DNA from: Dyella jiangningensis
Lineage (GTDB): Bacteria; Pseudomonadota; Gammaproteobacteria; Xanthomonadales; Rhodanobacteraceae
Assembly (NCBI GenBank): GCA_000632805.1
Contig: CP007444.1
Coordinates: forward strand, 62,001-126,000
Length of the DNA stretch: 64,000 bases
Direction: 5' to 3'
The notes beneath the pieces were generated by a model. That model ran no database searches and was not told the DNA's origin. It saw only the letters and a list, made by a program, of their open reading frames with translations. Shown piece by piece: positions 1-7,790 of this stretch (its first letter is position 1; each line of letters begins with the position of its first letter). The translations under genes and the position numbers were made by a program.

Positions 1-546
1 CCAGGCCGAACCAAAGGCCCAGCTCATGGCAGCGATCAGCAATGCGAAGGCGCCGATGCGCGAGCCCGACAGGCTGCTGCCCAGGTTGAGCACGATGACA
101 CCCACGAAACCGATCATCAGACCGACCAGTTCGCGCCGCGACGGCCATTCGCCGTACATGCCGGAGAACAGCGCCGCAAACAGCGGCATGCTCGCCACCA
201 CCACGGCGGCAATGCCCGAGCTCACATGTTGCTCGGCAAAGCACACCAGACCATTGCCAAAACCCAGCAGCAGGATGCCGGTGATGGCGGCGTTGCGCCA
301 CTGGCGCGGCGTCGGCATGGCATGTCCGCGCAAGCGCAGGAAAGCAAACATCGCCACGCCGGCGCCGATGAAACGCACGCTGGCCAGCAGGAAGGGCGGA
401 TAACTCTCCAGCGCGAAACGAATGCCGAGGTACGTCGAGCCCCAGATGATGTACAGCGCAAAGAGCGCCAGCGGCACCAGCAGGCGGCTGTCGGCAACGG
501 GAGCAGGCGCCGCGGTGGCGGCGGATGTCGAAACGGTATCGTTCAT
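1..546 (-). CDS. EamA/DMT-family drug/metabolite exporter, YedA-like (partial, 3' end outside window)
   Basis: Reading leftwards from the ATG at 546, the frame stays open to the window edge and gives about 182 residues. They begin MNDTVSTSAATAAP, then hydrophobic helices with ALYIIWGSTYLGIRFAL, a signature of EamA (DUF6) transporters of the YedA type, and a second block FGNGLVCFAEQHVSSGIAAVV. The family has ten membrane helices in two EamA repeats and exports small metabolites or drugs from the cytoplasm; only the first repeat is visible here. The substrate cannot be told from sequence. The gene is transcribed in the same direction as the ada-like gene upstream, with a gap of about 150 bp, so it may or may not share its transcript. 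Confidence 0.85.
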   Translation of the reverse strand, partial: MNDTVSTSAATAAPAPVADSRLLVPLALFALYIIWGSTYLGIRFALESYPPFLLASVRFIGAGVAMFAFLRLRGHAMPTPRQWRNAAITGILLLGFGNGLVCFAEQHVSSGIAAVVVASMPLFAALFSGMYGEWPSRRELVGLMIGFVGVIVLNLGSSLSGSRIGAFALLIAAMSWAFGSAW

Positions 547-699
547 GGGGCGGGGTGTGCGGGGAGCATCGCGTCGCGGATGCCCGCCATAGTTTACAGA
601 CAAACCCACCTTAATCCGGCCAGCCTGCAGGCAGAAGCGAGGCTTGTGCAAGACAGCGTTGAGCAACGCTCAACACGGCGCGCCCGTCAGGCTGAGAGA

Positions 700-1578
700 T
701 CAGGCTGCGGTGCGCTCGGCCCGCTTCGACTCCGATCGCCGCTCGCTGGCCAACAGCTCGCGCTTGCGTTCCACGCCCCAGCGCCAGCCACCCAGCGAGC
801 CATCCTCGCGCACGATGCGATGGCATGGCACGATCAAGGCGAGCTTGTTGCTGCCACAGGCGCGGCCGATCGCGCGCGCGGCCTTGGGTACGCCCAGTTG
901 CGCGGCGAGTTCGCCATAGCTCTTGGTGGTTCCGCTTGGAATGCGCGTCAGCGCGTCCCATACCCGCCATTGGAAAGCCGTGGCAGCCACATCCAGCGGC
1001 GGCATGGCGGGCGCGTCGGCATCGCTCCATCCAAGCTCACGGGCAATGCGTGCGATGACGGCATCGAGCCACTCCTCTCGGCCCGCATCGACGCGCTGTC
1101 GCGTCGCTTGCGGAAATTCGTCCGCGAGACGCTGCTCGAGCTCGCGATCGGTATCGCCGAGGGTCACCGAGCAGATGCCGCGCGAGGTTGTCGCCACCAG
1201 CAACCGCCCAAGCGGCGTTGCCGTGGTCGTGTAGCGAATGTCCGCGCCGGCGCCGCCTGCGCGATAGCTGGCGGGTGTCATGCCGAGCAGGCGATCGCTG
1301 TGTTCGTAGACGCGGCTGCCGGAGCCGAAGCCGGCGTCGTAGACCGCATCGGTCACGGCCGCGCCGGTGCGCAGGGCCTGCTTGAGCTGACCGAAGCGCC
1401 GGGCGCGATGGTATTCCGAAGGACTCATGCCGTAGCGGCGGCGGAATGCACGCTGAAGATGGCTCGGACTCATCTGTACGGCATCGGCCAGCGCCTGCAG
1501 CGTGGGCGCTTCATCGGCCTGTTCAACCAGCAGGCGGACCTGCTCCAGCACGGATTCGGTGGCGATACGAGCATTCAT
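700..1578 (-). CDS. ada: Ada-like AraC-type regulator fused to O6-methylguanine-DNA methyltransferase
   Basis: 292 residues. Residues about 1-105 form an AraC-type helix-turn-helix (LADAVQMSPSHLQRAFRRRYG). The rest is a methylated-DNA-protein cysteine methyltransferase domain with the active-site motif PCHR at 251-254 (acceptor Cys252) followed by GSLGGWRWG. The enzyme repairs O6-methylguanine by irreversible transfer of the methyl group to cysteine. Classical Ada (about 350 residues) also has an N-terminal zinc domain whose Cys38 senses methylphosphotriesters. That domain is absent, so methylation-triggered activation must differ or be missing; such short forms are known in the family. The start is the ATG at 1578. 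The C-terminal tail is basic. Confidence 0.92.
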   Translation of the reverse strand: MNARIATESVLEQVRLLVEQADEAPTLQALADAVQMSPSHLQRAFRRRYGMSPSEYHRARRFGQLKQALRTGAAVTDAVYDAGFGSGSRVYEHSDRLLGMTPASYRAGGAGADIRYTTTATPLGRLLVATTSRGICSVTLGDTDRELEQRLADEFPQATRQRVDAGREEWLDAVIARIARELGWSDADAPAMPPLDVAATAFQWRVWDALTRIPSGTTKSYGELAAQLGVPKAARAIGRACGSNKLALIVPCHRIVREDGSLGGWRWGVERKRELLASERRSESKRAERTAA

Positions 1579-1759
1579 GGCGATGTCCCTGATGCGATGG
1601 GGCTAGCCTACGGCTCACCCGGTGTCGTCACCATCCGGATCTTGCGCCTTATCGATTTTGCAGGCACTCACCCCGTGCGCGATTAGGACTGGCCACTTTA
1701 CCCGGCCAGGTTTCCGCGCACCGCGTGCGCTCCTACAGCAGCGGCGGGAAACTCGCGTC

Positions 1760-2032
1760 TCAGCGTGCTGCGTGGCGCGTCTGCTGCAGCACCACGAATT
1801 CGCCCTCGATGACCTCGGGCTTGTGCGCACGGCGCGCAGCCGGCGACACGGCGGCGCGCGTACGCGACCATTGGCGCAGGGCAAATACCATGGCGCCACC
1901 GACCAGCAACACACCGGCCACGACCAGGCCAAACACCATCAACACGCCGACCAGCGCCAGCCCGATGATGAGCGACAGGGCACGGACCAGCGGGTGGCGG
2001 GAACGACGCGGCAAGGGCAGCGAAAAACGCAT
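1760..2032 (-). CDS. Small two-helix membrane protein of unknown function
   Basis: 90 residues. A basic N-terminus (MRFSLPLPRRSRHP) precedes a long hydrophobic stretch at about residues 16-50 (LIIGLALVGVLMVFGLVV...) that can form two transmembrane segments with a short turn, followed by a basic cytoplasmic tail ending QQTRHAAR. No family was recognised. It is divergent from the Rieske gene, with about 78 bp between their starts, so the two may share a promoter region. Sequence alone supports only an inner-membrane location with positively charged ends facing the cytoplasm. Confidence 0.65.
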   Translation of the reverse strand: MRFSLPLPRRSRHPLVRALSLIIGLALVGVLMVFGLVVAGVLLVGGAMVFALRQWSRTRAAVSPAARRAHKPEVIEGEFVVLQQTRHAAR

Positions 2033-2110
2033 GTGTTAAAAATCCGTGTGGTAAAATCAACGACTTACGTGCGTAACGATGGGGCCTCACGGCCCAAGAG
2101 GCAAGTGCCG

Positions 2111-2455
2111 ATGGATACAGCAACCCCCGACCAGGCGCTTTGCCGGCTGGACGATATTCCCGATGGCGGCGCGATCGCCGTCGATGCCGTGCTGCGGGAC
2201 GGCGAAGAAAGCGTGATCGTTCTGCGTCACCGTGAAACGGTACGCGCCTACCTCAACATATGCCCCCATGCCGGCCGCCGCCTCGACTGGGCCCCCGGCA
2301 AATTCCTGATCAAGGACCGGCTGCTCATCTGCGCCGCTCATGGCGCCTCGTTCAATGATGAGGACGGTCTATGCGTAGGCGGCCCTTGCCGTGGCGAACA
2401 CCTGCGCGCGGTCGGCATCCGCGTATCGGACGGCGAAGTCTGGCTGGACGACTGA
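2111..2455 (+). CDS. Rieske [2Fe-2S] domain protein
   Basis: 114 residues, essentially one Rieske domain. The cluster ligands are visible as C51-P-H53 and C74-x-x-H77, the CxH...CxxH arrangement that binds [2Fe-2S] through two Cys and two His. No signal peptide or membrane segment is present, so it is a soluble cytoplasmic ferredoxin-like protein, not a bc1-complex subunit. Small Rieske proteins of this type (NirD-like or dioxygenase-ferredoxin-like) pass electrons to partner oxygenases or reductases, but no partner gene lies next to it and the role is open. The start is the ATG at 2111. Confidence 0.85.
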   Translation: MDTATPDQALCRLDDIPDGGAIAVDAVLRDGEESVIVLRHRETVRAYLNICPHAGRRLDWAPGKFLIKDRLLICAAHGASFNDEDGLCVGGPCRGEHLRAVGIRVSDGEVWLDD

Positions 2456-2641
2456 AGGTAAAGGCTGGCCAGCCCGCATGCCCGTCCCAAGTGAGAACGG
2501 ATTCGGGTATGTCTTTGTTGAGATGGATTCGGTCGCCGCGGGTGCTCGGCGATACAGTAGCGTTTTTCTGGCCGGGCCCCGAAACACCAGGCAGGCACAT
2601 AGTTTCAGGTAGGTCAGTCGCGACCGTTGCTGAGGGATAGC

Positions 2642-3618
2642 ATGAAGCGTGTTTTATTGTGTGGTGGCGCGGGTTACATCGGCAGCCATATGGCGAAGAT
2701 GCTCGCCGGACATGGCCATGCCGTGACCGTGCTCGACAATCTGTCGACGGGCCACCGCAGTGCCGTGCAGTGGGGCACCTTCATCGAGGCGGACCTTTTG
2801 GACGCGGCGGCACTGGACAACGTTTTCGGAGCCGCTCGCTTCGACGCAGTCATGCATTTCAGCGCCTACTCCCTGGTGGACGAATCCGTCAGGCAACCGT
2901 ATCGGTATTACGAGAACAATGTCGGCGGCGCCCTGAATCTACTGCAGGCCATGCAACGGCATGGCGTTGGGCGACTGGTGTTTTCTTCCACGGCATCCGT
3001 CTACGGAAATCCCGCTGCAGCGCTGATTGATGAAGACCACGCAAAGGCCCCCATCAATCCCTATGGCATGAGCAAGCTCATGGTGGAGCGCATGCTCGCC
3101 GACGCCGCCGCAGCGTATGGGCTGCGATCCGTCGCACTGCGCTATTTCAATGCCGCTGGCGCCAGCGAGGCCGCCGAGATCGGTGAAGCGCACCAGCCGG
3201 AGACGCACCTGATTCCCAACGTGCTGAAAGCGGTGCTGGCCAAGGCCCGGGCCTCAAGGTTTTTGGCGCCGACTACCCGACGGCTGACGGAACTTGCGTC
3301 CGCGACTACGTTCATGTGGAAGACCTGGCGCAGGCCCATGCGCTCGCACTCGACTACATGGAGCGTCATGACGGTGCCCACGCTTTCAATCTCGGAAGCG
3401 GACAGGGTTTCTCGGTGCGCGAAGTCATTGCTGCTGTCGAACAGGCAACGGGTCGCCAGGTGCCCTACGAGATGGCACCGCGTCGCGCCGGTGATCCGGC
3501 CGTGCTCGTCGCATCGAACGAGCACGCCAAGCAGGAGCTGGGTTGGCAACCCAAGTACAACGACCTGCGTTCCATCATCGAGAGCGCATGGCGGTGGCAT
3601 TCGGATCCGAAGTTCTGA
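2642..3618 (+). pseudogene. galE: UDP-glucose 4-epimerase with one-base frameshift
   Basis: Encodes a GalE-type short-chain dehydrogenase that interconverts UDP-glucose and UDP-galactose. The first 200 or so residues are intact: NAD-binding GGAGYIGSH at 8-16, SSTASVYG, and the catalytic Y141-x3-K145. Around 3244-3250 (AAGGCCCGGGCC) the frame breaks. Adding one G would give a continuous AKGPGLKVFGADYPTADGT, and the downstream frame then runs through CVRDYVHVEDLA to a normal C-terminus at 3618 (WRWHSDPKF). The unshifted frame instead runs 31 bp further with unrelated sequence. Either the gene is inactivated or one G was lost from a G/C-rich run in sequencing; the otherwise perfect conservation of both halves favours an error or a very recent mutation. 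The start is the ATG at 2642 behind TGAGGGA. Confidence 0.85.
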
Positions 3619-3873
3619 TGCGGAGACGCGGGCTGTCCCTTTCGGTTGAAGACCGTCCCGCGGGATCGTTGACGATCGAGCCTCAACAACTCTTCAAGGT
3701 TTTCGGAACTTCGGCACAGGCTTCGGGCGTGGCCGTCATGGCTCCAATACGCATCACCTGTGACGCATGGACCGGCGTCTATCCCGCGAAACATCTCAGC
3801 CCATATGACCTCGGCACCCCGATTACCAGACTCCACTGCCAGGGGTTGCGGCAACCGTGCCGACGCGCATGGT

Positions 3874-5715
3874 TCAGTGGTACATCAAATTGATGGTCAC
3901 CAAGGTCAACACCAGCACGATGGCGGTAAGCGGCAGGCCGACACGCAGGAAGTCCTTGCCGCGATAGCCACCGGGGCCAGCCACCATCATCAGGGCAGGG
4001 TGGCCTGAGCTGAGCAGGAACGTGTTCGACGACGAGACGGCCACGATCAACGCATAGGCCGACGGGTTGTTGCCCGTGGCGACGGCGACACTGATGGCGA
4101 TGGGCACCATCATCACCGTGGCGCCCACGTTCGACATCACCTGTGAGAACAGCAGCGTCAGGATGGCCAGCGCCAGCTGCAGGATCCAGTGGTTGGTGTG
4201 ACCCAGGTGCTGCAGCACGCCTTGCGCCAACCACGCTGCGGCGCCCGTGGCATCCATCGACCAGCCCAGCGGAATCAGGCAGGCGGTGACGAAAATGGTT
4301 TTCCAGTTGATGGCCTTGTAGGCCTCGTCCATGTTGAGCACGCCGGTCAGCAGCATGCCGATGGCGCCGGTCATCATCGCCACTGAAAGATCGAGGTGGG
4401 TGAACAGGGCCAGGCATTTGGCCAGCACGAAGAAGCCGACGGCCTGCCAGATCTTGCCGGGGCGCTGTTCCTCCTTCGGGACGTCGGTGACCACTACGAG
4501 GTCGCGGTCTTCGCTCGCCAGGGCGAGGTCTCGCCAGCTCGAGTGCAGCACCAGCGTGTCGCCGGCGCGCAAGCTCACCGAGCGCACGTCATCGCGGTAG
4601 ACCTGGTCGCCGCGGTTCACCGCCAGCACCGAGATACCGTAGCGCTTGCGCAGGCGAAGGTCGCCGACGGTCTGCTTGAGGAAGCGGGAGCTGGGAGGAA
4701 TCACCGCTTCGGAGATGCCCGCGCGCGAGGGATTGAACAGCTCCCCCAACTGGCGCATGCGTGGCGACAGCTTGCACAGCTGGTTGTTGGCGAACTGGTT
4801 GAGCTGTTCGCGTGGCCCCAGCACACCAAGCACCGAACCGACCCAGATGACATGGTCGGCCGGCGGCGCCATGCGAGCGTCGTTGCCGCTCTTGATGGCC
4901 AGGATCAACGGGGAACCGTACAACTGCTCCACCTCGCCAATGCTCATGCCGACGAGGGGGCTTTCGGCGGTCACCGTGAGTTCGGCGGTTTCACCGACGA
5001 TGCCGTAGGTGTCGGCAAAGTAGCTCTCGGTGCGACCCGGGGTCACCTTCAGACGCTCGTCTTCCCGTTCCGGCAACAGCTTCTTGCCGAAGAAATAGAA
5101 GAAGCCGACGCCGGTGAGGGCCAGTACCAGACCTACCGGAGTCACGCTGAACAGGCCGAATTTCGGAATGGTGTGCGCGCCGGCGGGCAGGTTGGCGTTG
5201 GCACTGGCTACCAAGTCGTTCAGCACGATCAGCGGCGAGTTCGCGATCAGCGTGGTGTTCGTGGCCGTCAGGATGCAGAACGCCATCGGCAGCAGCAGCC
5301 GGGAGATAGGCACGCCGGTACGAGCCGCCAGGCGACTGGTTACGGGAATCATCAGCGCGGCCAGCGCCTGGCTGGGAATCACCGCGCTGAACAGGCTGGT
5401 GACCAGATTGATGACCACGCCCAGGCGTGACTCCACGCCGCGCGCCATGCGCATGACGAAGTTGGCCGTCAGCGAAAGCACGCCCGCACGGTCCAGCCCC
5501 GCACCCATGATCATGATCGCGATGATCGCGATGACGGCGTTACCGGCGAAGCCGTTGAAGACCCGATCGGAGGGAATCAGCCCAGTGAGGCCGATGACCA
5601 CCACCACCAGCAGGGCCACCATGTCGGCGCGGATCCACTCCAGCACCAGCATCAGCATGGTGAAGCCCACCAGCCCGAGAACCAGGATCATTTCGGGGGT
5701 GAGTGCAAGTCCCAC
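3874..5715 (-). CDS. SLC13-family permease with two central TrkA-C (RCK-C) domains
   Basis: 613 residues. N-terminal helices (LVGFTMLMLVLEWIRADMVALL) and a C-terminal membrane half (QVMSNVGATVMMVPIA) flank a soluble middle, about residues 215-390, with two RCK-C-like units (TVTAESPLVGMSIGEVEQLYG and ISVLAVNRGDQVYRDD). This is the SLC13/DASS architecture with inserted TrkA-C domains, which in other members carries sulfate, dicarboxylates or other anions by Na+ coupling. The specific substrate is not deducible. The start is a GTG at 5715 with AAGGAG about 11 bp upstream; an ATG lies eight codons in. No operon partner is evident. Confidence 0.87.
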   Translation of the reverse strand: MGLALTPEMILVLGLVGFTMLMLVLEWIRADMVALLVVVVIGLTGLIPSDRVFNGFAGNAVIAIIAIMIMGAGLDRAGVLSLTANFVMRMARGVESRLGVVINLVTSLFSAVIPSQALAALMIPVTSRLAARTGVPISRLLLPMAFCILTATNTTLIANSPLIVLNDLVASANANLPAGAHTIPKFGLFSVTPVGLVLALTGVGFFYFFGKKLLPEREDERLKVTPGRTESYFADTYGIVGETAELTVTAESPLVGMSIGEVEQLYGSPLILAIKSGNDARMAPPADHVIWVGSVLGVLGPREQLNQFANNQLCKLSPRMRQLGELFNPSRAGISEAVIPPSSRFLKQTVGDLRLRKRYGISVLAVNRGDQVYRDDVRSVSLRAGDTLVLHSSWRDLALASEDRDLVVVTDVPKEEQRPGKIWQAVGFFVLAKCLALFTHLDLSVAMMTGAIGMLLTGVLNMDEAYKAINWKTIFVTACLIPLGWSMDATGAAAWLAQGVLQHLGHTNHWILQLALAILTLLFSQVMSNVGATVMMVPIAISVAVATGNNPSAYALIVAVSSSNTFLLSSGHPALMMVAGPGGYRGKDFLRVGLPLTAIVLVLTLVTINLMYH

Positions 5716-6178
5716 TAGCGGACGTCTCCTTCGCTTGCGCCTGGCATCAAGGCCGCCTCGAGGGCGAGGCAGGGCATGGGGAGGCGTGATGGGTCACTCA
5801 CGCGGCGGCACGGTTCTTATTGGGATGCACCGAGTATAAGCGCCGCGGTCGATTCCAGGTGAATTTGGGCTGGATGCCGTCCCTCGTAACGGCAGCGGGG
5901 CGTGAGGCTAGGCCGCTTGGCGCGTAGGCCGAAGCCGGGCCGGGCTACAAATCAAACGCACATCTCAGACTCGTCCTAAAGAAGCTTGCCAGCCATCAGT
6001 GAAAAATGGCCGTGTTTCGTGGTAGCGACCGCGAAATAGCGACGTGGCCCGCTCGGGCGGCGCGGAAGATCCCCCCACGTTTTCGACAGGGAAGTCCGGC
6101 AATCGTCGGTCTGCCCTGGCGTGGCTCGTTTGCGAATCCACTGCTCAATTACCTTTAGTGAAGGATTTAACCAAGTTT
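5716..6178. other. Intergenic region between permease and fimbrial operon
   Basis: About 460 bp with no convincing gene. It must hold the permease promoter (leftward) and the fimbrial promoter (rightward), but no clear sigma-70 hexamer pair was identified for either. Just upstream of the pilin, AAGGA at 6161-6165 is a plausible ribosome binding site. Confidence 0.5.
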
Positions 6179-6775
6179 ATGAAGAAGACGCTTATCTCGA
6201 CCCTGGCCGCGGTAATGGGCTTCGCAATGCTTGCTCCGACGGTCGCCAGTGCCAGCGATGGCACGATCACCTTCAACGGCCAGATCACTGACACCACCTG
6301 CACGGTCACTGGCGGTGGTGCCGCCACCGGTACCGGCAATATCACGGTCACCCTGCCGACCGTCAGTATTTCGTCGCTCCCCGGAGACGGCAGCACGGCG
6401 GGCGATACCAATTTCTCGCTCATTCTGTCGGGTGCCAATTGCACCGATGGAAAGACGGCGGCCCTGTGGATCGAAACGACCCAGACCCCCGCGCTGGACA
6501 CCGCCACGGGGGCGCTGACCAACCAGGCCAGCGGCGGCGCAGGCAACGTGGAAGTTCGCATGGTCAACCCGGCCAACAATCAGCCGATCAACCTTGGCAT
6601 CAACGACTACGTCGTCAACGGCGCCTCGGTCGTTGCGGCGAACAACCAGCCGGCCTACACCATCTCCGGCAACACCGGCACGTTGAAGTACGTTGCCCAG
6701 TACCTGGCCGTCGGTGGCGCTGCGACTGCAGGTGCAGTCAACACCTACCTGACCTATTCGATGCAGTACAACTGA
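6179..6775 (+). CDS. Major fimbrial subunit (FimA-like type 1 pilin)
   Basis: 198 residues from the ATG at 6179: signal peptide MKKTLISTLAAVMGFAMLAPTVASA, then a mature pilin domain beginning SDGTITFNGQITDTTCTV. The two cysteines (TTCTV and GANCTDG) match the disulfide of chaperone-usher pilins, and the protein ends TYSMQYN, an aromatic-ending C-terminal strand that the chaperone would cap. It is secreted to the periplasm and polymerised by donor-strand exchange. It is the first gene of a pilin-chaperone-usher-tip operon and is separated from the chaperone by a strong hairpin that could raise pilin message over the rest. An upstream in-frame start exists but would bury the signal peptide. Confidence 0.92.
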   Translation: MKKTLISTLAAVMGFAMLAPTVASASDGTITFNGQITDTTCTVTGGGAATGTGNITVTLPTVSISSLPGDGSTAGDTNFSLILSGANCTDGKTAALWIETTQTPALDTATGALTNQASGGAGNVEVRMVNPANNQPINLGINDYVVNGASVVAANNQPAYTISGNTGTLKYVAQYLAVGGAATAGAVNTYLTYSMQYN

Positions 6776-6795
6776 CTGTTCTGCACGAACGTCAG

Positions 6796-6823
6796 CGGCA
6801 AGGCCGGTTTGCCGGCCTTGCCG
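6796..6823 (+). terminator. Perfect 12-bp hairpin between pilin and chaperone genes
   Basis: CGGCAAGGCCGG at 6796-6807 and its exact complement at 6812-6823 enclose a 4-nt loop (TTTG), 20 bp after the pilin stop codon. No U-run follows, so it is more likely an RNA-stabilising or processing hairpin, or a leaky terminator, than a full stop. In fimbrial operons this layout is commonly associated with excess pilin over assembly proteins. Confidence 0.7.
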
Positions 6824-6871
6824 GTTCACTCGGCCGATATCGCCATTTGTTCACGCTTCGAGAGCAGTGCA

Positions 6872-7609
6872 ATGAAAGTCTTCAACCGCGCCTTGTGCGC
6901 GATGACCGTCATCGCCGCGAGCCTCAGCTCCGCCTATGCAGGTATCACCATCAACGGTACGCGCGTGGTGTATCCCGCCGGGCAACGCGAGGTATCGCTG
7001 AGCATGGTCAACGATGGCAAGGAAGCGCGACTTATCCAGGCCTGGGTGGATAGCGGCGACGCCAGTGAGCGTGCCGAATCCAGCAAGGCTCCGTTTCTCA
7101 TCACGCCGCCGATGGCGCGCGTCGATCCCGGCAAGGGGCAGACGCTTCGCATCATGTTCACCGGGGCCAGCAACCTGCCGCAGGATCGCGAGACGGTCTA
7201 TTGGATCAATGTCCTGGAAATTCCGCCCAAGCCCAAGGCGGACAGCGACGCGGCGGAAAACTACATGCAGCTGGCGGTGCGCTCGCGCATGAAGCTGTTC
7301 TATCGGCCCAAAGGTCTCCCGGGATCGCCGGATGCAGCGGCCGATGAAGTGGCTTGGCGCGTGGTGCCCGAAGGCAAGGGTTATGCGGCGGAATGCACCA
7401 ATGACACACCGTTCAGCCTCTCCTTCAGCGATATCTCGTTCAAAGGCGCCGCAAAGCATGAGGCCGTCAACAAGGGTGGCATGTGTCCGGCCAAGGGCAA
7501 GGGGACTTTCTCCGTGGCGGGCGCTCCTGATGGCAGCGGCAAGCTCGTGGTTACGGTGATCAATGACTACGGTGGCTTCAATCCGCACGAAACGAATTTC
7601 ACCCGCTGA
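6872..7609 (+). CDS. Periplasmic fimbrial chaperone (PapD/FimC family)
   Basis: 245 residues from the ATG at 6872: signal peptide MKVFNRALCAMTVIAASLSSAYA, then GITINGTRVVYPAGQREVSLS, the typical first strands of a PapD-like chaperone. The family motifs PFLITPPMARVDPGKGQTLRI and RETVYWINVLEIPPKPK are intact, and the short F1-G1 region places it with the FGS (rod-fimbria) chaperones. It caps pilins in the periplasm and delivers them to the usher. C404-like free cysteines are absent, but a Cys pair lies in the second domain (AECTND and GGMCPAKG). It is second in the fimbrial operon. Confidence 0.92.
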   Translation: MKVFNRALCAMTVIAASLSSAYAGITINGTRVVYPAGQREVSLSMVNDGKEARLIQAWVDSGDASERAESSKAPFLITPPMARVDPGKGQTLRIMFTGASNLPQDRETVYWINVLEIPPKPKADSDAAENYMQLAVRSRMKLFYRPKGLPGSPDAAADEVAWRVVPEGKGYAAECTNDTPFSLSFSDISFKGAAKHEAVNKGGMCPAKGKGTFSVAGAPDGSGKLVVTVINDYGGFNPHETNFTR

Positions 7610-7790
7610 CGCCAGCGGGCAGGAAGTCCCCGCCGGGGAAACCTGAAAGGTCGAATAGCAGTTCATTTACGCGTAGTTCTTTGAAGCCAGCAATCCAAGG
7701 CTCCCCTCCAGCCAAGTCTCTCTCCGTTACCGCCATGCGACCGGCATGGGCCGGCTGGGAGCTGTTTGCCAAAAAAGAGCAATGACCCCG

